Shown here: positions 1 through 18,100 of the stretch, piece after piece
How the letters are laid out: the number at the start of each line of letters is the position of its first letter
Position numbering within the stretch: position 1 is the first letter of the stretch
Assembly: GCA_949825025.1 (NCBI GenBank)
Contig: OX463784.1
Location: 9,679,431-9,743,430 of the forward strand
Source of the DNA: Siphlonurus alternatus
Lineage: Eukaryota; Arthropoda; Insecta; Ephemeroptera; Siphlonuridae
DNA length: 64,000 bases
Direction: 5' to 3'
Notes under the pieces: generated by a model
Seen by the model: the letters and a program-made list of their open reading frames with translations, nothing else
Database searches by the model: none
Told to the model about the DNA's origin: nothing
Position numbers and translations under genes: made by a program

Positions 1-1059
1 TATTTCATAACTACTAATCCTAAAATAAAATATACTGCCAGGATTTTATTGGTAAATAAAATGTACAAGAATACAAGTTTGTTATTATTTGTGGAAATAT
101 TTATTATTTCATAAAACATGTATAATTATGAGCAAGTTTTATTTTGGTGATATTTTTTAGATCAAATTTTTTTAGGCACAATAAAAGCTTTATTTTAATA
201 ACAGCAGATTAAAAAGATGACGTCACATAATGTACATTCAAGTTACATTAAATTTTACATTATAATGGAGAATAGTATTTAATTAAAAATTATAAATAAT
301 TAGTGGTACACATGAGTTATTTTCTTATATTAAAAAATTGTAAGATATTTATTTGTCATTCAAATATTATATCTTGTGCAAAAACAAATAAATTAGGATT
401 ATTTTAATGCTAAAAATAACAATTTTGTATTAATAATTTTATTAAGAGTATTGAAAATGCATTAGGAATAATTTTTTTGCCTAAAAATAATTTTTAACAA
501 ATTGGCTTTTTAGGCTTGGAATTTGATTTTTTTTTTTTAAATTGCATAAAAAACAAAACAAAAAAAAACATACGAAATCACCCAATGATTGCTAATACAA
601 TATAGATATTGAAACAACAATATTTTATGATGGCTTATTTATAATATAATTTTAATGAATTTTTTAATTAAAGTAGCAAGATGGACATTTGATATCGATA
701 ATTTTTAGATTTCAGCAAATGCTGTTTATTTTTATTATTTAAAAATAAAATAAATAATTGAAAATAAGTACATATTAGACAAGGGTGCATTTTTAAAAGT
801 ACCACTTTTAAGAAAATTATAACACTCGTATCATATTATTTATTATTATTTCATTCAGCTTCACAATTAAGTCCACTTTTTCTTATTTTATACTTTTATA
901 CAACTAATTTTAATCTAAATATATTAATGAATTAAATATAATTTAAATATTTCTTTGGTATTTATATTATTAATTATAAAAAGTCAGTACTGTATATACA
1001 CATATAATATCGATGTAAAGTTCAAGGTGCAGGTGATGATGCAGCCAGTCGAGTGTAGA
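1..1059. other. AT-rich intergenic DNA, no gene seen
   Basis: Very AT-rich sequence with many A and T runs. I see no coding frame, RNA gene or terminal inverted repeat. One TGACGTCA palindrome lies at 218-225. Confidence 0.6.
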
Positions 1060-1076
1060 GGGGGGAGGGGGGGGGG
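1060..1076. repeat. G-run, possible G-quadruplex
   Basis: Sixteen of seventeen bases are G on the plus strand, in a region otherwise poor in G and C. Such a run could fold into a G-quadruplex, but I see no promoter or gene next to it. Confidence 0.5.
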
Positions 1077-1179
1077 TTCGTGCCGTGTAGATCAATCTGT
1101 GAACATGGAAATGTAATGAGATTCAAATTTGATGTTTTGGAAACACTATAGGGAAAAGCAAAAGTACACATCGGGATAA

Positions 1180-1471
1180 TAGAGGCTTCAACAAGTCAGC
1201 TGATTTTTCAGTGTTTTCACCCTAAACTAATACCCCAAAAAATAAAGAAAAACGTGAATTCGTTTTTTCACCAAAAGACGAGTTTTTAGGAAAAATTCCT
1301 TTACGGAACGTCGGTCCAAACTGAAAATTACAGTTGATAATTGAAGAATTAGATTTTTTACAAAAGTTATAACCGAGAAAAGTTGAAAAACACTTTGCTC
1401 TATTTTCAAGTGCAAGATGGACCTTTGCGAAACAAATGAGCATCGTGAGACGCACTCACTTGAAGCCTCTA
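1180..1471. mobile_element. MITE with GAGGCTTCAAG terminal repeats (copy 1)
   Basis: The left end reads TAGAGGCTTCAA followed by GTCAGCTGATTTT, and the right end reads CACTTGAAGCCTCTA, so the termini are inverted repeats of about 12-15 bp. The same termini, in the opposite orientation and with the same subterminal CAGCTGATTTT motif, bound the element at 49893-50118. The interior codes for nothing recognisable, and the minus-strand frames across it are chance. The superfamily is not assigned because the target-site duplication is ambiguous. Confidence 0.6.
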
Positions 1472-1475
1472 GGGG

Positions 1476-1687
1476 GTTCCCAATTAGTGGGTGATCTTCT
1501 CTATTAGCGGGGGATACCTCCTAGAGTTGCATGTTCTCCTAATACAAAGCTTTGAAAATTCCCTCTCGCTTTCTTCCCTATTAGCAGGTGAGCTTCCCTG
1601 CAAGTGAGGGGAATTAAGTATCAGGCGACCATAAGAACCCAAGAGGTCTCCCCCGCTAATAGGGAAGATCACCTACTAATAGGGAAC
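1476..1687. mobile_element. Inverted-repeat MITE, tandem unit 1
   Basis: A 212 bp element with imperfect terminal inverted repeats of about 40 bp. It starts GTTCCCAATTAGTGGGTGAT and ends with the complementary ATCACCTACTAATAGGGAAC. Motifs resembling TATTAGCGGG recur inside it. It is followed by an 18 bp spacer and then by a second, nearly identical unit. Confidence 0.7.
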
Positions 1688-1705
1688 AAAAACAAATAGC
1701 TAGGG

Positions 1706-1917
1706 GTTCCCAGTTAGCGGGTGAGCTTCCTTATTAGCGGGGGATACCTCCTAGAGTTGCATGTTCTCCTAATACAAAGCTTTGAAAAGTCCCTTTCGCT
1801 TCCTTCCATATTAGCAGGTGAGCTTCCCTACAAGTGAGGGGAATTAAGTATCAGGCGACCATAAGAATCCAAGAGGTCTCCCCCGCTAATAGGGAAGATC
1901 ACCTTCTAATAGGGAAC
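1706..1917. mobile_element. Inverted-repeat MITE, tandem unit 2
   Basis: A second unit, 212 bp long like the first and differing by only a few substitutions. The repeat period including the spacer is about 230 bp, so this is a tandem duplication of MITE plus spacer rather than an independent insertion. Confidence 0.7.
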
Positions 1918-1935
1918 AAAAACAAATAGCTAGGG

Positions 1936-1974
1936 GTTCCCAGTTAGTGGGTGAATCACCTACTAATAGGGAAC
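1936..1974. mobile_element. Solo-terminus remnant of the tandem MITE (unit 3)
   Basis: About 20 bp of the left terminus is joined directly to about 20 bp of the right terminus, so the whole 170 bp interior is missing. The same spacer flanks it. This is the product expected when a palindromic element is deleted between its arms. Confidence 0.65.
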
Positions 1975-1992
1975 AAAAACAAATAGCTAGGG

Positions 1993-2193
1993 CAGCGGTT
2001 TACAAACTATGAGACGCGTCCCAAAATTAGGAATTTCATTTGGGACTTCATGAAAATTGGGTAATAGCAGCCAAGGGTATAAGTTTAAACATTAGTTAGT
2101 GAAATAGGAAAGCAATGGGAATGAAAAAAATGGGACGTGATTGCTGAATTGCACAATATCTGGGACTCGGGTCAAAAAGTTTGAAAACCGTTG
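1993..2193. mobile_element. hAT-like non-autonomous element
   Basis: The left end begins CAGCGGTTTACAAACT and the right end finishes AAAGTTTGAAAACCGTTG. This is the CAGnGGTTnnCAAACT type of terminus typical of hAT elements. Subterminal CGTCCC and GGGAC motifs are also inverted. The element is about 200 bp, far too short for a transposase. I could not find an intact 8 bp target-site duplication. Confidence 0.65.
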
Positions 2194-2549
2194 CTCTATA
2201 TATACGAACGTCAGCCTGACTAATATGATTTGCTGCAGTTGCAGATCACACCTTGTGAAAAATGAGTCATTTTTTAATCAGACACTTATCAAACACTTGA
2301 AGTGTTGAATTTTTAGCGCTTGAAGTAAAGATTTTGTACTTGGATATTTTTTAGTACTTTTTTTAATAATTATACTTTATATTTTATAAACTGCCTAGCA
2401 TAAAATATTGTTAAAGTAAATCTTTTTAAAAAAAGTGCAGTATTTATATTCTTATAATAAATTGTCATACGAGATCAAAGAAAAAGTTCATGGCTTGAAC
2501 TTTAAAATAAATGTATCATTATTAATATTTGCAATTTTATAAAATCATA
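2194..2549. other. AT-rich intergenic DNA, nothing recognised
   Basis: No inverted repeat, RNA-like structure or convincing coding frame was seen between the hAT-like element and the family A MITE. Confidence 0.5.
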
Positions 2550-2868
2550 ATGGAGTATCAACCTCAATTTTTTTTATTGCAGAAATGGATAGAGGGTGCA
2601 ATGTTATGCTACCCTGATTTTTTTCAGATTTTTTTGAGACCGGTAAGTATTTTTAAAAAATTATTGAAAGTCCTTTTCGTGACGTCAAGAGACGCCGCTC
2701 CTTAAGAAAAAGATAGGACTTGCTGCTTCGTGACGTCACAAAAAGGACATTCAATAATTTTTAAAAAATAGTTCCCGGTTTCAAAAATATCTGAAAAAAA
2801 TCAGGGTAGCATAACTTTTGCACCCTCTATCCATTTCTGCAATAAAAAAAATAAGGTCGATACTCCAT
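2550..2868. mobile_element. Family A MITE, copy 1
   Basis: A 319 bp foldback element whose two halves are inverted over most of its length. The termini are ATGGAGTATCAACCTCAATT and the complement ending GTCGATACTCCAT. Each arm contains GAAATGGATAGAGGGTGCAA, CTACCCTGATTTTTTTC and a TGACGTCA site (2680, 2731) near the loop. Other copies lie at 25473-25786 and 33554-34168, with diverged relatives at 36540-36860 and 42504-42806. No coding capacity. The superfamily was not determined; copy 2 looks TA-flanked. Confidence 0.8.
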
Positions 2869-6100
<3,232 letters not shown>

Positions 6101-6310
6101 GGGGGAAGGGGGGGGGAGGGAGGATCGAGGTAACCCGTAACCCTTTTAAAGCGGGAAAAGGTGTGAAATACTGCTTCAAAAAATACTAAAGAAATTTGTA
6201 AACCCTTAACCACCAATGTAATTTCGCAAAGAAAATATTGAGAAAAAAACTAATTTTTTCATTAACATATATGTGATTTAAATAGCGGGTCGTTTCACCC
6301 CCCCCCCCCC
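6101..6310. repeat. Segment bounded by a G-run and a C-run
   Basis: The left edge is a 30 bp purine stretch almost all G (6101-6130), and the right edge is a 13 bp C-run (6298-6310). Inside are AACCCGTAACCC on the left and GCGGGTCG on the right. These are weakly inverted, so this could be a decayed foldback element, but the match is too short to assert it. Confidence 0.35.
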
Positions 6311-8329
<2,019 letters not shown>

Positions 8330-8520
8330 CGTTTCGCTGGCTCTTCCGGAACGGGGGCGGCCGCGGCCTTGCAATCCATCTCGGCATTTGCCTGCGACTG
8401 AGGGAAACGTGAAAACCTTAGCCAGGATGAACGCTACAGCTTTTGTCTATGAACCAGAAGTGCAATGGTTTAAAGCCAGGGGAATGAGGGGAATCACATA
8501 GAGTGGAAAAACGCAACGAT
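8330..8520 (-). mobile_element. 5S-type SINE fragment (body and core)
   Basis: Read on the minus strand it follows the body of the full-length SINE at 33626-34038. A block near 8500 matches the GGGGTAAATTC and TTTCCACC segment, then the GCTTTGGTCCATTG-like segment, then the shared core (about 8378-8430). A GC-rich 3' part lies around 8340-8375. The 5S head is missing or unrecognisable. The short forward frame over it is a shadow of the SINE. Confidence 0.65.
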
Positions 8521-9690
8521 TAACCCCTTGGTGGGCGTGGTTTTTGTTGATAATATGATTATCATATTTATATTCTTATGCTATAGCCTCAATCAACTCT
8601 CTCACAATTTCAAAAACATAGATATACCCATTATCTAATTTTACTCTGATTTTACCTGAAAAAAAGTTTACTGTAAGTAATAATTTATGTTGCAATAATT
8701 ATGTTATTATATACATTTTAAATTTATACTTAAATCATACTGGTTTGTATGTTACAAAATGGACTGTAAATTGTTAAAAATTCATAAAAATAAAAAAATA
8801 ATTTTATTCAAATTTAAAAACATAAAATAAAATAAAAATAATTTTTTAGTAATTTATTAAAATTTAAAAGAAACATTAAGTTAAAATTTTAATACACTAA
8901 ACATAAAAATAAAAGTAACGTTATTCATGCCAAATGGTACCGGACAAAAACAATAAGAAAAACAATGAAAATAGTTAACAACATCTGACGACAACAATAA
9001 AAAGAAAATAATAAAAAAACATAAAGTTAAAGTGAACTTTTTTTTTGTCCTGACCACAAGTAAAACTGTGATTGTCACAACACTGCCTAGACTTAATTAA
9101 AAAAGAAAATCATGTTTTTTTAACTATAGTCAAATTCACGTGTCTCGAACACTACGTCACAATTATTAATATAAAGGGAGTTTACAAACTGGAAATTGCG
9201 CGTTTCTCACAGCTTTTGTTTTTTTCTTTAATCTTACAGCCCGTAACCGGAAGCGGAAACGAGCTAAAATTGTCATTTCTTAACGTGCAGTGGCTTAATA
9301 GATTACATTTTATAGAAAAAAATATTAACATAAGTAAAAAATTACTTCACAAATCTCTAATTGCACAATATTTTATTGTTTTAAATAAATATAATATTAA
9401 ATTATCGTGACTTTTACTTTATTTTTTTATATTTTTTTTTTTGGTACTAAAAGTCATTTGTCAAAGTTAGCAGCAAATTGCAGTACCAGCAGCTGTTGCG
9501 ACAAGGGATGGCGCAGATTTTGTCGGACCATAGCACTACGAACAGAAGCTTATGAGAACACAACTAGCTGACCAATCACAAATTTTATTGCATGTGTTAC
9601 TTCGATCAAGAAGAAGATATATTTTTTATCTTTTTAACTGTAATAAAATGGTTCTATTAATTGAATATAACAAATGATTGAGAAGAGAAT

Positions 9691-9691
<1 letters not shown>
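8521..9691. other. AT-rich intergenic DNA, nothing recognised
   Basis: A 112-codon forward frame (9072-9410) is the longest non-repeat frame here. It has no recognisable domain and an amino-acid content expected of AT-rich noise. The 9450-9560 stretch has somewhat more G and C but no assignable function. Confidence 0.45.

Positions 9692-9758
<67 letters not shown>
9692..9758. repeat. (GA)n microsatellite, about 67 bp
   Basis: Perfect GA dinucleotides on the plus strand. The frames on both strands across it are repeat artefacts. Confidence 0.95.
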
Positions 9759-9761
<3 letters not shown>

Positions 9762-9954
9762 AGAATGCAATCCAAAGTGGAAAAAAAAAAAATTTTTTTT
9801 ACTTTTTTTACCGTCTCTTTGTCATTTTCTCTCCTATTTTGCGCTATTTTCCATGAAAAAAAAAAACAACAAAAAATTATGTTTTCTTTCCCATTTTTTA
9901 TCATGAAATTTTAGTAATATAGTTTCAATTTCATCCTCTTTCGCACGAAGAGGA

Positions 9955-9967
9955 TATATATATATAT

Positions 9968-10038
<71 letters not shown>

Positions 10039-10043
10039 TTTGT

Positions 10044-10110
<67 letters not shown>

Positions 10111-10114
10111 TTTT
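9955..10114. repeat. (TA)n followed by a (TTTA)n microsatellite, about 150 bp
   Basis: A short TA run leads into roughly 36 tetranucleotides, with a single TTTG interruption near 10041. (TTTA)n is also the tail unit of the LINE at 26748, so this tract could have been seeded by a LINE tail, but no LINE sequence is recognisable beside it. Confidence 0.9.
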
Positions 10115-13100
10115 CAGAAATCTTTGATCTCTTGTTGAGACTATTTAAAAGCATTTTATTATATTTCTCTCGTCAACAGAATAGATAAGGTTGATCATGG
10201 TAATCATTGTCCTATTTACTGTATTATTATACGTGCTGCACCAATTGCTGCAATAGCTTAAATTTGCCCCACGTTATTACTAACTCTTTTTGTATTTAAT
10301 ATAACAATAACAAGGGTACGAGATTTTAAATATACCATAAAAATTTAAATGTAAATTTTTCTATTTAATATTCATACTTATATATTTTACAATCATTAAA
10401 AATTAAACTTAAAATATATTTTTAATAAAAAAAAAAGTTAATTAAAGTATGCATATATAAAAAAAATAGTACTTTTATTTTTTAAATTTATACATGGTTT
10501 AATAACAGTTCTTATATGTAATAAAAAGGGGGATATTTTAATCTTATAATCCTATCAAAAAGCCCGCATCGTTGGATGACATGCAGGAATCATCAAGGGG
10601 GTTTTCCAGAGTCAGTTTTGAGGATTTGAGAAGATTTACTTCATTATGACGTCACGCCAGCTTACTTTTTGATATAATCATTATCATAATGGGGGGATAC
10701 TTTTTACTAAACGAAAAATGGATATAAAAGTACAAAAAAAATCTTTTAAATGTTATAATGTAAAATATATCATACGAGACCTTTTTTAAAATAAATTAAA
10801 AATTGTTCACCATGATATGTTATATGATAATCTTAATGATTAGGTTTTAATTTAGTAGGGTGATATGACAATTTAAAAGGGTGATATATTATCTTTTTGT
10901 TCGTATTTTCCATGAATTTGTTCTACAAAGGCACTTTTACATAGAAAACTGAGCAAGGAAGCAGAAAGTCAAAAACATTTTATATTTGCGCATGCTTGCT
11001 TTGCTTTTCCAGTGAATAGCGAAATCTGAAAGCAAAGGCTAGACCCGAGCCTGCTTGTCTTGCTTTGCTTTTGTGAATAGGCCTTTAATCATGATATGGG
11101 TGGCATTATGACGTTTAATTATTCCTTAAACTCCTCTATATCCACTTTCAGAATCCTTCTTGTGTAATTGGACCAAATCTTAATTGCAGCAGTTCTGTAT
11201 TTGTACGGACGTTAGCGCCACTGTCACGCATGTTAAGCTTATTGGGGACAGTGCATGTCACTACCGTCTATGGAACTATTTCAATTTTGTTGTCAAATTC
11301 TGGCCGTAAGACACGGAAGACCCTGCATAATGATAGTTTTGTAGTTTGAGAATTACTCAATAGATGGCTATACTGTCAATTTATTTACATTTCTTTTAAA
11401 TATATAATATAAGAATTTAGTCAATTCGCGTTAAAAAAATATTCCTAAATTACGTTTTTTATAACAATGTTATTTCTTATGTGCAAGCATGTCGATAAAA
11501 TAATAGTAAATAATAAATAAATATCTAAGAAATTTCTGTGCACTTATATAATCTTTGCACACTGCATGGATACTTTTATAAACTTAGAAATTCTCCATCA
11601 AATACATTCAAAGAGTTAATTGTATTTAGCATTGAAAATACGTTGAGCTTGTATAATAATATTGTGTCAAGTTTAGGAAACTTCTTCTTACGCTCTGAAA
11701 TTGGGGTTGAAAATATATTCTCTCCCTTATAAAATGGAAAATGACTTAAAAAAACATCAAAGCCAAATAATAGCAAGGGTCTTTTTAATTTGTTTTCTTT
11801 TTCTTTGTTGTTGAAAAAGCATATATTTATAAGTAGTATCATAATAATTTTATTATAGCATTATTAAGTTCCTTCAAATAAATGTCAAGAGAAAATATAA
11901 ACAATATTTCATAACAAAATTTCTGTATTTTGTTTCGTTAGATGAACAAATTTAAAACGTTAATATTTTAGCAAATAATGACGAAGTAAATAAATAAATC
12001 ATCAAAATTAATATCAATGTTTGGTTTAATGCAAAATTCTTCATTAAATTTAATACAGACCTCGCCGTTTATGATAATTAAACACACAAATTACAGAAGT
12101 TGAGACTCGTCAGAGAAGATTAGTAAATATACTCTATATGTACCCATTTTGGTATAATAAAATATTTAAAAGAATAACATGTGATTAATAATTTTGCTAA
12201 CGAAAAAGCGTAATTTTTTGTGGGCTATTTTAAAATTAAGCAATTTGGTTGTTGCATGTTATGATGTAATTATAATGAATAAACATTGTACATATAAAAA
12301 TATCCACTTTGATAATCTATCTCGTTTGGTAGATCAAACCTAAAACGAGTTTCAAAAATGCAGCAGAAGTAAAGCCTTTTGTAGCTGAACAAGTTGCCTA
12401 ATTTCCAGGCGTATTAATAAAAAAGTTTGGTGGAGAACCTGGTGGTAAGAATTGGAACTACATGCTCATACGATGATTGTTGTATCTGAATTACATTGTA
12501 AAATCATATAAATGCTCTACCAGCAGCCATAGTTTAATTTTACAAAATTGTCAAAACCAAAATTAGTTGTCACATATCTTCAGAAAAGTGTTAAAAAATG
12601 TAATTTTTAAAGTTTATATTTTTACATAAATTTTGTTGTTTTTTTGCGATTCTCCAAATTCTATAGGCTGTATCCTTGAACAAAATAGCCAAAATTTCTG
12701 CACAAATCTATTTGTTTTTTATGTACTTATAGGCTATTTTATTTATGATATTTTGTACGTTTAATATAAATTATAGTAAGTTTCCTGTAAGTAGAACCCT
12801 GAAAGATTTATTAATTATTTTAAATAATCTAATTTTTTTTAATACTAAGTTAAAACTATATATAAGACTAAAAAAGCTCAAATGCAAAATTTTTCTTTAC
12901 TCCAAAAGTCCATATCAGTACGTAGAAATTTAAATAGAAAAAAATTACTACAGAAAAGTTTGCTACATTTGCTACATTATGTAAGTAAAAAAATATTAAA
13001 TAAGTTATACAGTAAAATAAGAAATTCCCTTTTTAGCAATGCAAATAATTTTTATAATTCCCTTTGACAGAATTTATTCAGTTTTTTGTATTTTTTAAAA

Positions 13101-14611
13101 AACTTTCGTAACATTTCGTTGAAACTAGAGCCAGAAAAAAAGTTTATATTAATTCATATGGGAATACTTAAGGATATTATTTGTATGCTTGTTTTAAATT
13201 ATGTAAGATATATATATATATAGAAAAATCTGTTTTTATTTTTTTTTTTTAATTAATAAAACTCTTTGAAATTTAAAATGAGTAAAATAGATAAAAGAGA
13301 ATTTATAATATTTACTGAAAGAGATTTATTAGTATGAAATTAAATAGGCACAAATCTCTTTATAATTAAATATTTAACTATATGGCTGTATGTTTTTATT
13401 GAAGCAGTCATATTCTAGGAGGAAAAAAATGGGAGTTTGTTAAATACGGAATAAAATTTTTGTTGAAACTGCGAAGTGACACCGAAAACTTGAAAATTTA
13501 TGAGAAATTTTTTATTGCAATTAAATATACATTATTAATTATTACGTGTATTTTTAAACAACAAAAGTCTTCTGAAAAAAACAATATATTTAAATTACTG
13601 TTGATATTGTTGCTAAAAATCATTTGATATACTCATAATTGTGCCTACGTCGTCTGTTTCTAATTTATGTTTCTCACCCCTGTTCTTGGTTCAGAATACA
13701 ATACATTAAATAATATATAAAATAATTTTAATAAAATTTATTAAAACAACAAAAATATACGCTCTTTTAAATTTTACCATCCATAATAATACAATTTTAT
13801 ATTTATTTTTTTAATTTAAATAAAAAAAGAAAAATATATTCTTTACATTACTTTAAATTTTATTTAGTAATAATAAATTTATTTCATTATTAGCTGTGTT
13901 ATTGCCAGTAACAGTTCTTAAATTAACATTTTAATAATTAACAAATAATGTTATTTATTTAATTTTGAATTTAATTACCAAACCAAGATTCTCCACTTTT
14001 TATTTTCTTATTTCATGACTAATTAATTAATATATTTTTTAATGAAATGCTTCAAAATATTCCAAACACCTACAAATACTTATCTTTTAATTTAATATTA
14101 AATTAGATCCTAAATATAAATAAACATGACTAAAATATCACAGAAAATTATTATAAATTTAAAAATAGAATAAGAGTAACAAAGGAAATATTCGATGGCC
14201 TCACTTTATATCGCTAATGAATCTGATTGTACGTCTAGATATAATCCAATCAAAAGTCCGCATTCATGATAAATAAAAGCTTACATCTATACCATACAAT
14301 TATAGTAGTATACACTTTTTGTGTCCATGTGTATTTCAATGATGCCCGGCAGATGGCTGATGAATATGTGAGATACGATTTGCACGTAATTTCCAAGGGG
14401 ATATTGACACAGGGGTAACTTTACAATGCATGACTGAGTTCTTTAATTTTGATCATGTGTGTGAAATGATAAACTTTTGGAAAAAAAGAAATAACGTTTT
14501 AATTTATTAATTATCGTCAGGATATATTAATTTATAAGGATTATATTTTAATCTGGCTTACACCATCTTTATAACATGCAATCTTAAAATTAAATTCCAA
14601 ACTCTTCTGAA
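10115..14611. other. AT-rich intergenic DNA, no gene seen
   Basis: TGACGTCA occurs at 10647-10654. Around 11030-11090 the sequence GCAAAGCAAGACAAGCAGG (minus strand), next to AAAGGCCTATTCACAAAAGC, resembles a MITE terminus. Its partner on the left, near 10930, is too diverged for me to define an element. Short frames in 11.5-13.1 kb show no family features. Confidence 0.45.
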
Positions 14612-14690
14612 AAAGCTAGCACCGCTGGGGTACGATCCCAGATCTTTAGATTGCCGGTCTACTGCGTTAGCTCATTACGCATCTTTTCCC
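14612..14690 (-). pseudogene. tRNA-like relic
   Basis: On the minus strand GAGCTAACGCAGTAGACC resembles a D-arm/box A region. A clean T-arm follows: CTGGG, a 7 nt loop ATCGTAC, then CCCAG. The loop differs from the TTCRANY consensus at the second base, and neither a clear 7 bp acceptor stem nor a proper anticodon stem forms. It may be a decayed tRNA or the head of a tRNA-derived SINE whose body is gone. Confidence 0.4.
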
Positions 14691-15130
14691 CTCATTATAT
14701 ATTATATTATTATATGAGGTTTACCCCTTTCCTAATATATTCTTTTAAATCATATTTGACTGAACTTTTCATTTTAATTATTCTGAAAGAAACTTGTAAT
14801 TGATGATTTTTATAATTAAGATATACAGCACATTTAATTTTCAATTAATTATGATTAATGACTCATATTTGTGCAATAATTAACAAAATTATGTTTTTTT
14901 TTCAAGGTTTAATAACTCCGAATACGAAAAAATTTATAAAATAATATTAATAAAATGTATTGAAATACATACTTCCTTAGCAGTAATTGACCAACTGTAA
15001 TATAAAAAATATTAATTTATATTTATTTTTTAAATAAATAAAAAAATAATTCTATTTTTTTATACTACCTTAAATTTTATTTATCATGTATACAATAATC
15101 ATTACCTACACTTTTATGCAAGGCTGCATC
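14691..15130. other. AT-rich intergenic DNA, nothing recognised
   Basis: No SINE body, core domain or tail is visible beside the tRNA-like relic. Confidence 0.45.
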
Positions 15131-15148
15131 CTCTCTCTCTCTCTCTCT
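15131..15148. repeat. Short (CT)n tract
   Basis: Nine CT units; the smallest pyrimidine dinucleotide tract I list in the window. Confidence 0.85.
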
Positions 15149-18100
15149 GATTGTATGATACGCTAGAGCATGGTGAGTATAATACGAGCTTATCACAAGT
15201 GCCCGGTGAATTGAATGATTTTATCGTAGAAATAATAATATCGTGTGGCAGGGCTATTCAATTGAACAATCTATTATGCAGGTAGCTTTTATTTAATATT
15301 TCATTGTATATAGATTAAAATAAATGATAAAAAATATTTTCAGTTAAATTGTATGAATATTATATTAAAATTAGTGTATTAATAAAACAAAATTTAATAA
15401 TGTTTAATATAATAATTGTAGAGTCTATTTCAATATTTACTAATGTAAATTTTTTATGCAATATTTCTGGATAAAAGGTGAATTAATATCGAATGAAAAT
15501 TCAATTTCCAATCGGACATTTTGTTATTATTTAATGCTATTGTACGTATCAGTTAGTAACTTTTTTTTTATTTCACAAAATTTTTACACAATAATGTCCA
15601 GCCAAGATTATTATATCATAATCTTAATGGCTGGTGCATGAAATACAAAGTGTTTAATTTATTGAAAGCTCAAACATTAACTTTCTATGTTTTTAGTTTC
15701 ATCCAAATAAACATTTTAAAAACATACAATCAGCATGAGAACAAGAAGAATACGTACAATTCATTATAATTATGTAACTAAAAATGTATTCTTTATTAAT
15801 GATTATTAGCAGTATAATTTTGATATTATTTTTAGTTCTCATGGAGGCTCATAAAACACATAATTAATTTAAGTACTGCAGCTTATAATTATCCTTCGAA
15901 AGCATGGCCTCTTCGAGGTTTTCATAATACAGGATGATAATTGAAATTATATTAATTTTCATTCCATTATTCTGAAATAATAAAAGTGTCATATATGATA
16001 ACAAAAACAATTTTTGATCGATATTATTTGTTATCTTTGTTTTGTCCACTTTTCCTTCTTCAGTTTAAATTTTGTAATAAATTTCTGGTTTTTAAAATTT
16101 TAATTTCCCGTTTGTTTTGTTACAAAGCGAATCAATTGAAAAACTGAAGTAAATTTTGAATATTTAATTTGTTAAATTAATATTTTTAAAGTCCTATAAA
16201 AACACTTTTCTATTCCAATCGCATACAATAACGAATGTCCAGCTTATAATTTTCTGAACGTACAAATCCTCACAGCATTTAATTGTGAATCATTTTACAT
16301 CCCAGACTTTCACACTTCAAGTAATAAATAAAATTATATTATCTTCACAAATCGCATTTTCATTCCCAAAGGAGCACTAGAGAATTAACTGCTGTGACAC
16401 AATGCTTTAACGATATAAGACAATATAATATACTGTCCTCTCTAATTTAAATATCGTATCTCATTTAATGCCCTAAAGCTTTCCTATACTACGATTCAAA
16501 TAACATTAAAATATAAATTATATATATAAAAAAACAAAATATCGATGTATTTCTTAAAATCATGATATTTCTAATAAAACTAATACAAAATATATTTTTT
16601 TTTACTTAAATTTTTTAGCTACCATAATAAAGTATTATAATTTTAAAATATGTCTGTTACAAGTTATAATAATCACAGTATATCATTAATAAAGGGAACT
16701 TGAAAGTTCATTTTCACCCTTTAAAAATCACCCCTTTTATATACAAGTATGATAGATCACATTTCTATCCCTTACATAATACTATATGAAGCTAGCAGTA
16801 CAGTTTCTTCTATATCAGACAAAGGGATGTATATATAATATGTAGCATGAAAACTCTGTCTACCCCTTTTCATCTGTGTACCACCAAAAGCTTTATTACG
16901 AATCGCTCACAGGGGAACGACAAAACTTTTAAACTTTCTTGATGGTGTTGAAAATTTTATCATTTTATTTTTTTTAAGCTTTTGCATGTCATCTTATATA
17001 ATACTAAAAGTTGGTATTTAAGTTTACTTTATATATTACACATAATTTAGTTTTAGATGCAGAACTGTAAAATTAAAAGACTTAAAATAATATAAAAATA
17101 TTCTGGAGTTTTAACAGAAATGAAAAAGTGAGAGGGAGTCGTATCAGTATTCCATTTTCTATTCGAGAATTATGTTGTGAATTCTTGTTTCTTATTTGAC
17201 ATTCGAAAATTAATGAGAGTTGTGAGTTTAAAAGCAAGGAAGGTGAGAGAAATATTTGCAACTTTTATTTATATATTGTAACATATCGCAATCTATTATA
17301 AATTTTAAGTGTATTAAATTTGCTTGTTCAAAATTAGTTTTTTTTAAGTACATTTTGTTAAATAAAAAATATATATTAAATAAATTTTGTTTGATTTTGC
17401 TTTAAAAAATTGCATTTTTAAATTTTGGAAAATGAAAATACGAGTATAATATGAAAATATTACTTGCTTTAGTTAAATAAGCAATACATTCATATATATT
17501 TTACAGTGAAATATATTAATAATAAATATTGAAAACGAAGAATATTATATTTTTGTAATGAATTCAGTTCTATACTAGCAGATGTTGATAGCACACAATG
17601 CAGATAAACGCAGGCAATTCAGATGCGGTTGCCAGGATATTTATCACTGCCAGTAGTAATGCAAGCTGCATACAGAGAGAGGGGTTGTGTCAGGCAAGTA
17701 CTGTGTCACCCGAACTAAGCGAGGGGCATGAACCAGTTCCATATTGGTAATTACCCAGTCAAGTGAACACGAAATATTGGTACGTCATGAATACAAATAA
17801 ATAATATTATGCTGTATAATATTGTATTACCGATCTTCATAAATGAGGTTTCTACAGTTCCCTATTTCAACTAGACAAATGTTGAAAATTGCTTCTTCAG
17901 TTTGAAAATAACGCAAAATTTAAGATCAGTATTGGTTTACTTATAAAATCATACCGATATACTTTAATGAAATTAAAGGGAGTTCTTTTTATAGATGAGG
18001 TAGGTTTATTTACATTTCTAAATATTAAATTCAACATAATATTCCTTTTCGACACGTATCGTCAAATAACATTTAAGTTCATTTGTCTACATAGGGATGC

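Noticed and set aside
1476..1974. CRISPR-like array of repeats
   Set aside because: Units are 212 bp inverted-repeat elements with identical spacers in a eukaryotic context; no short direct repeats with unique spacers.
9072..9410. 112-codon forward frame
   Set aside because: No recognisable domain, composition of AT-rich noise, no supporting context.
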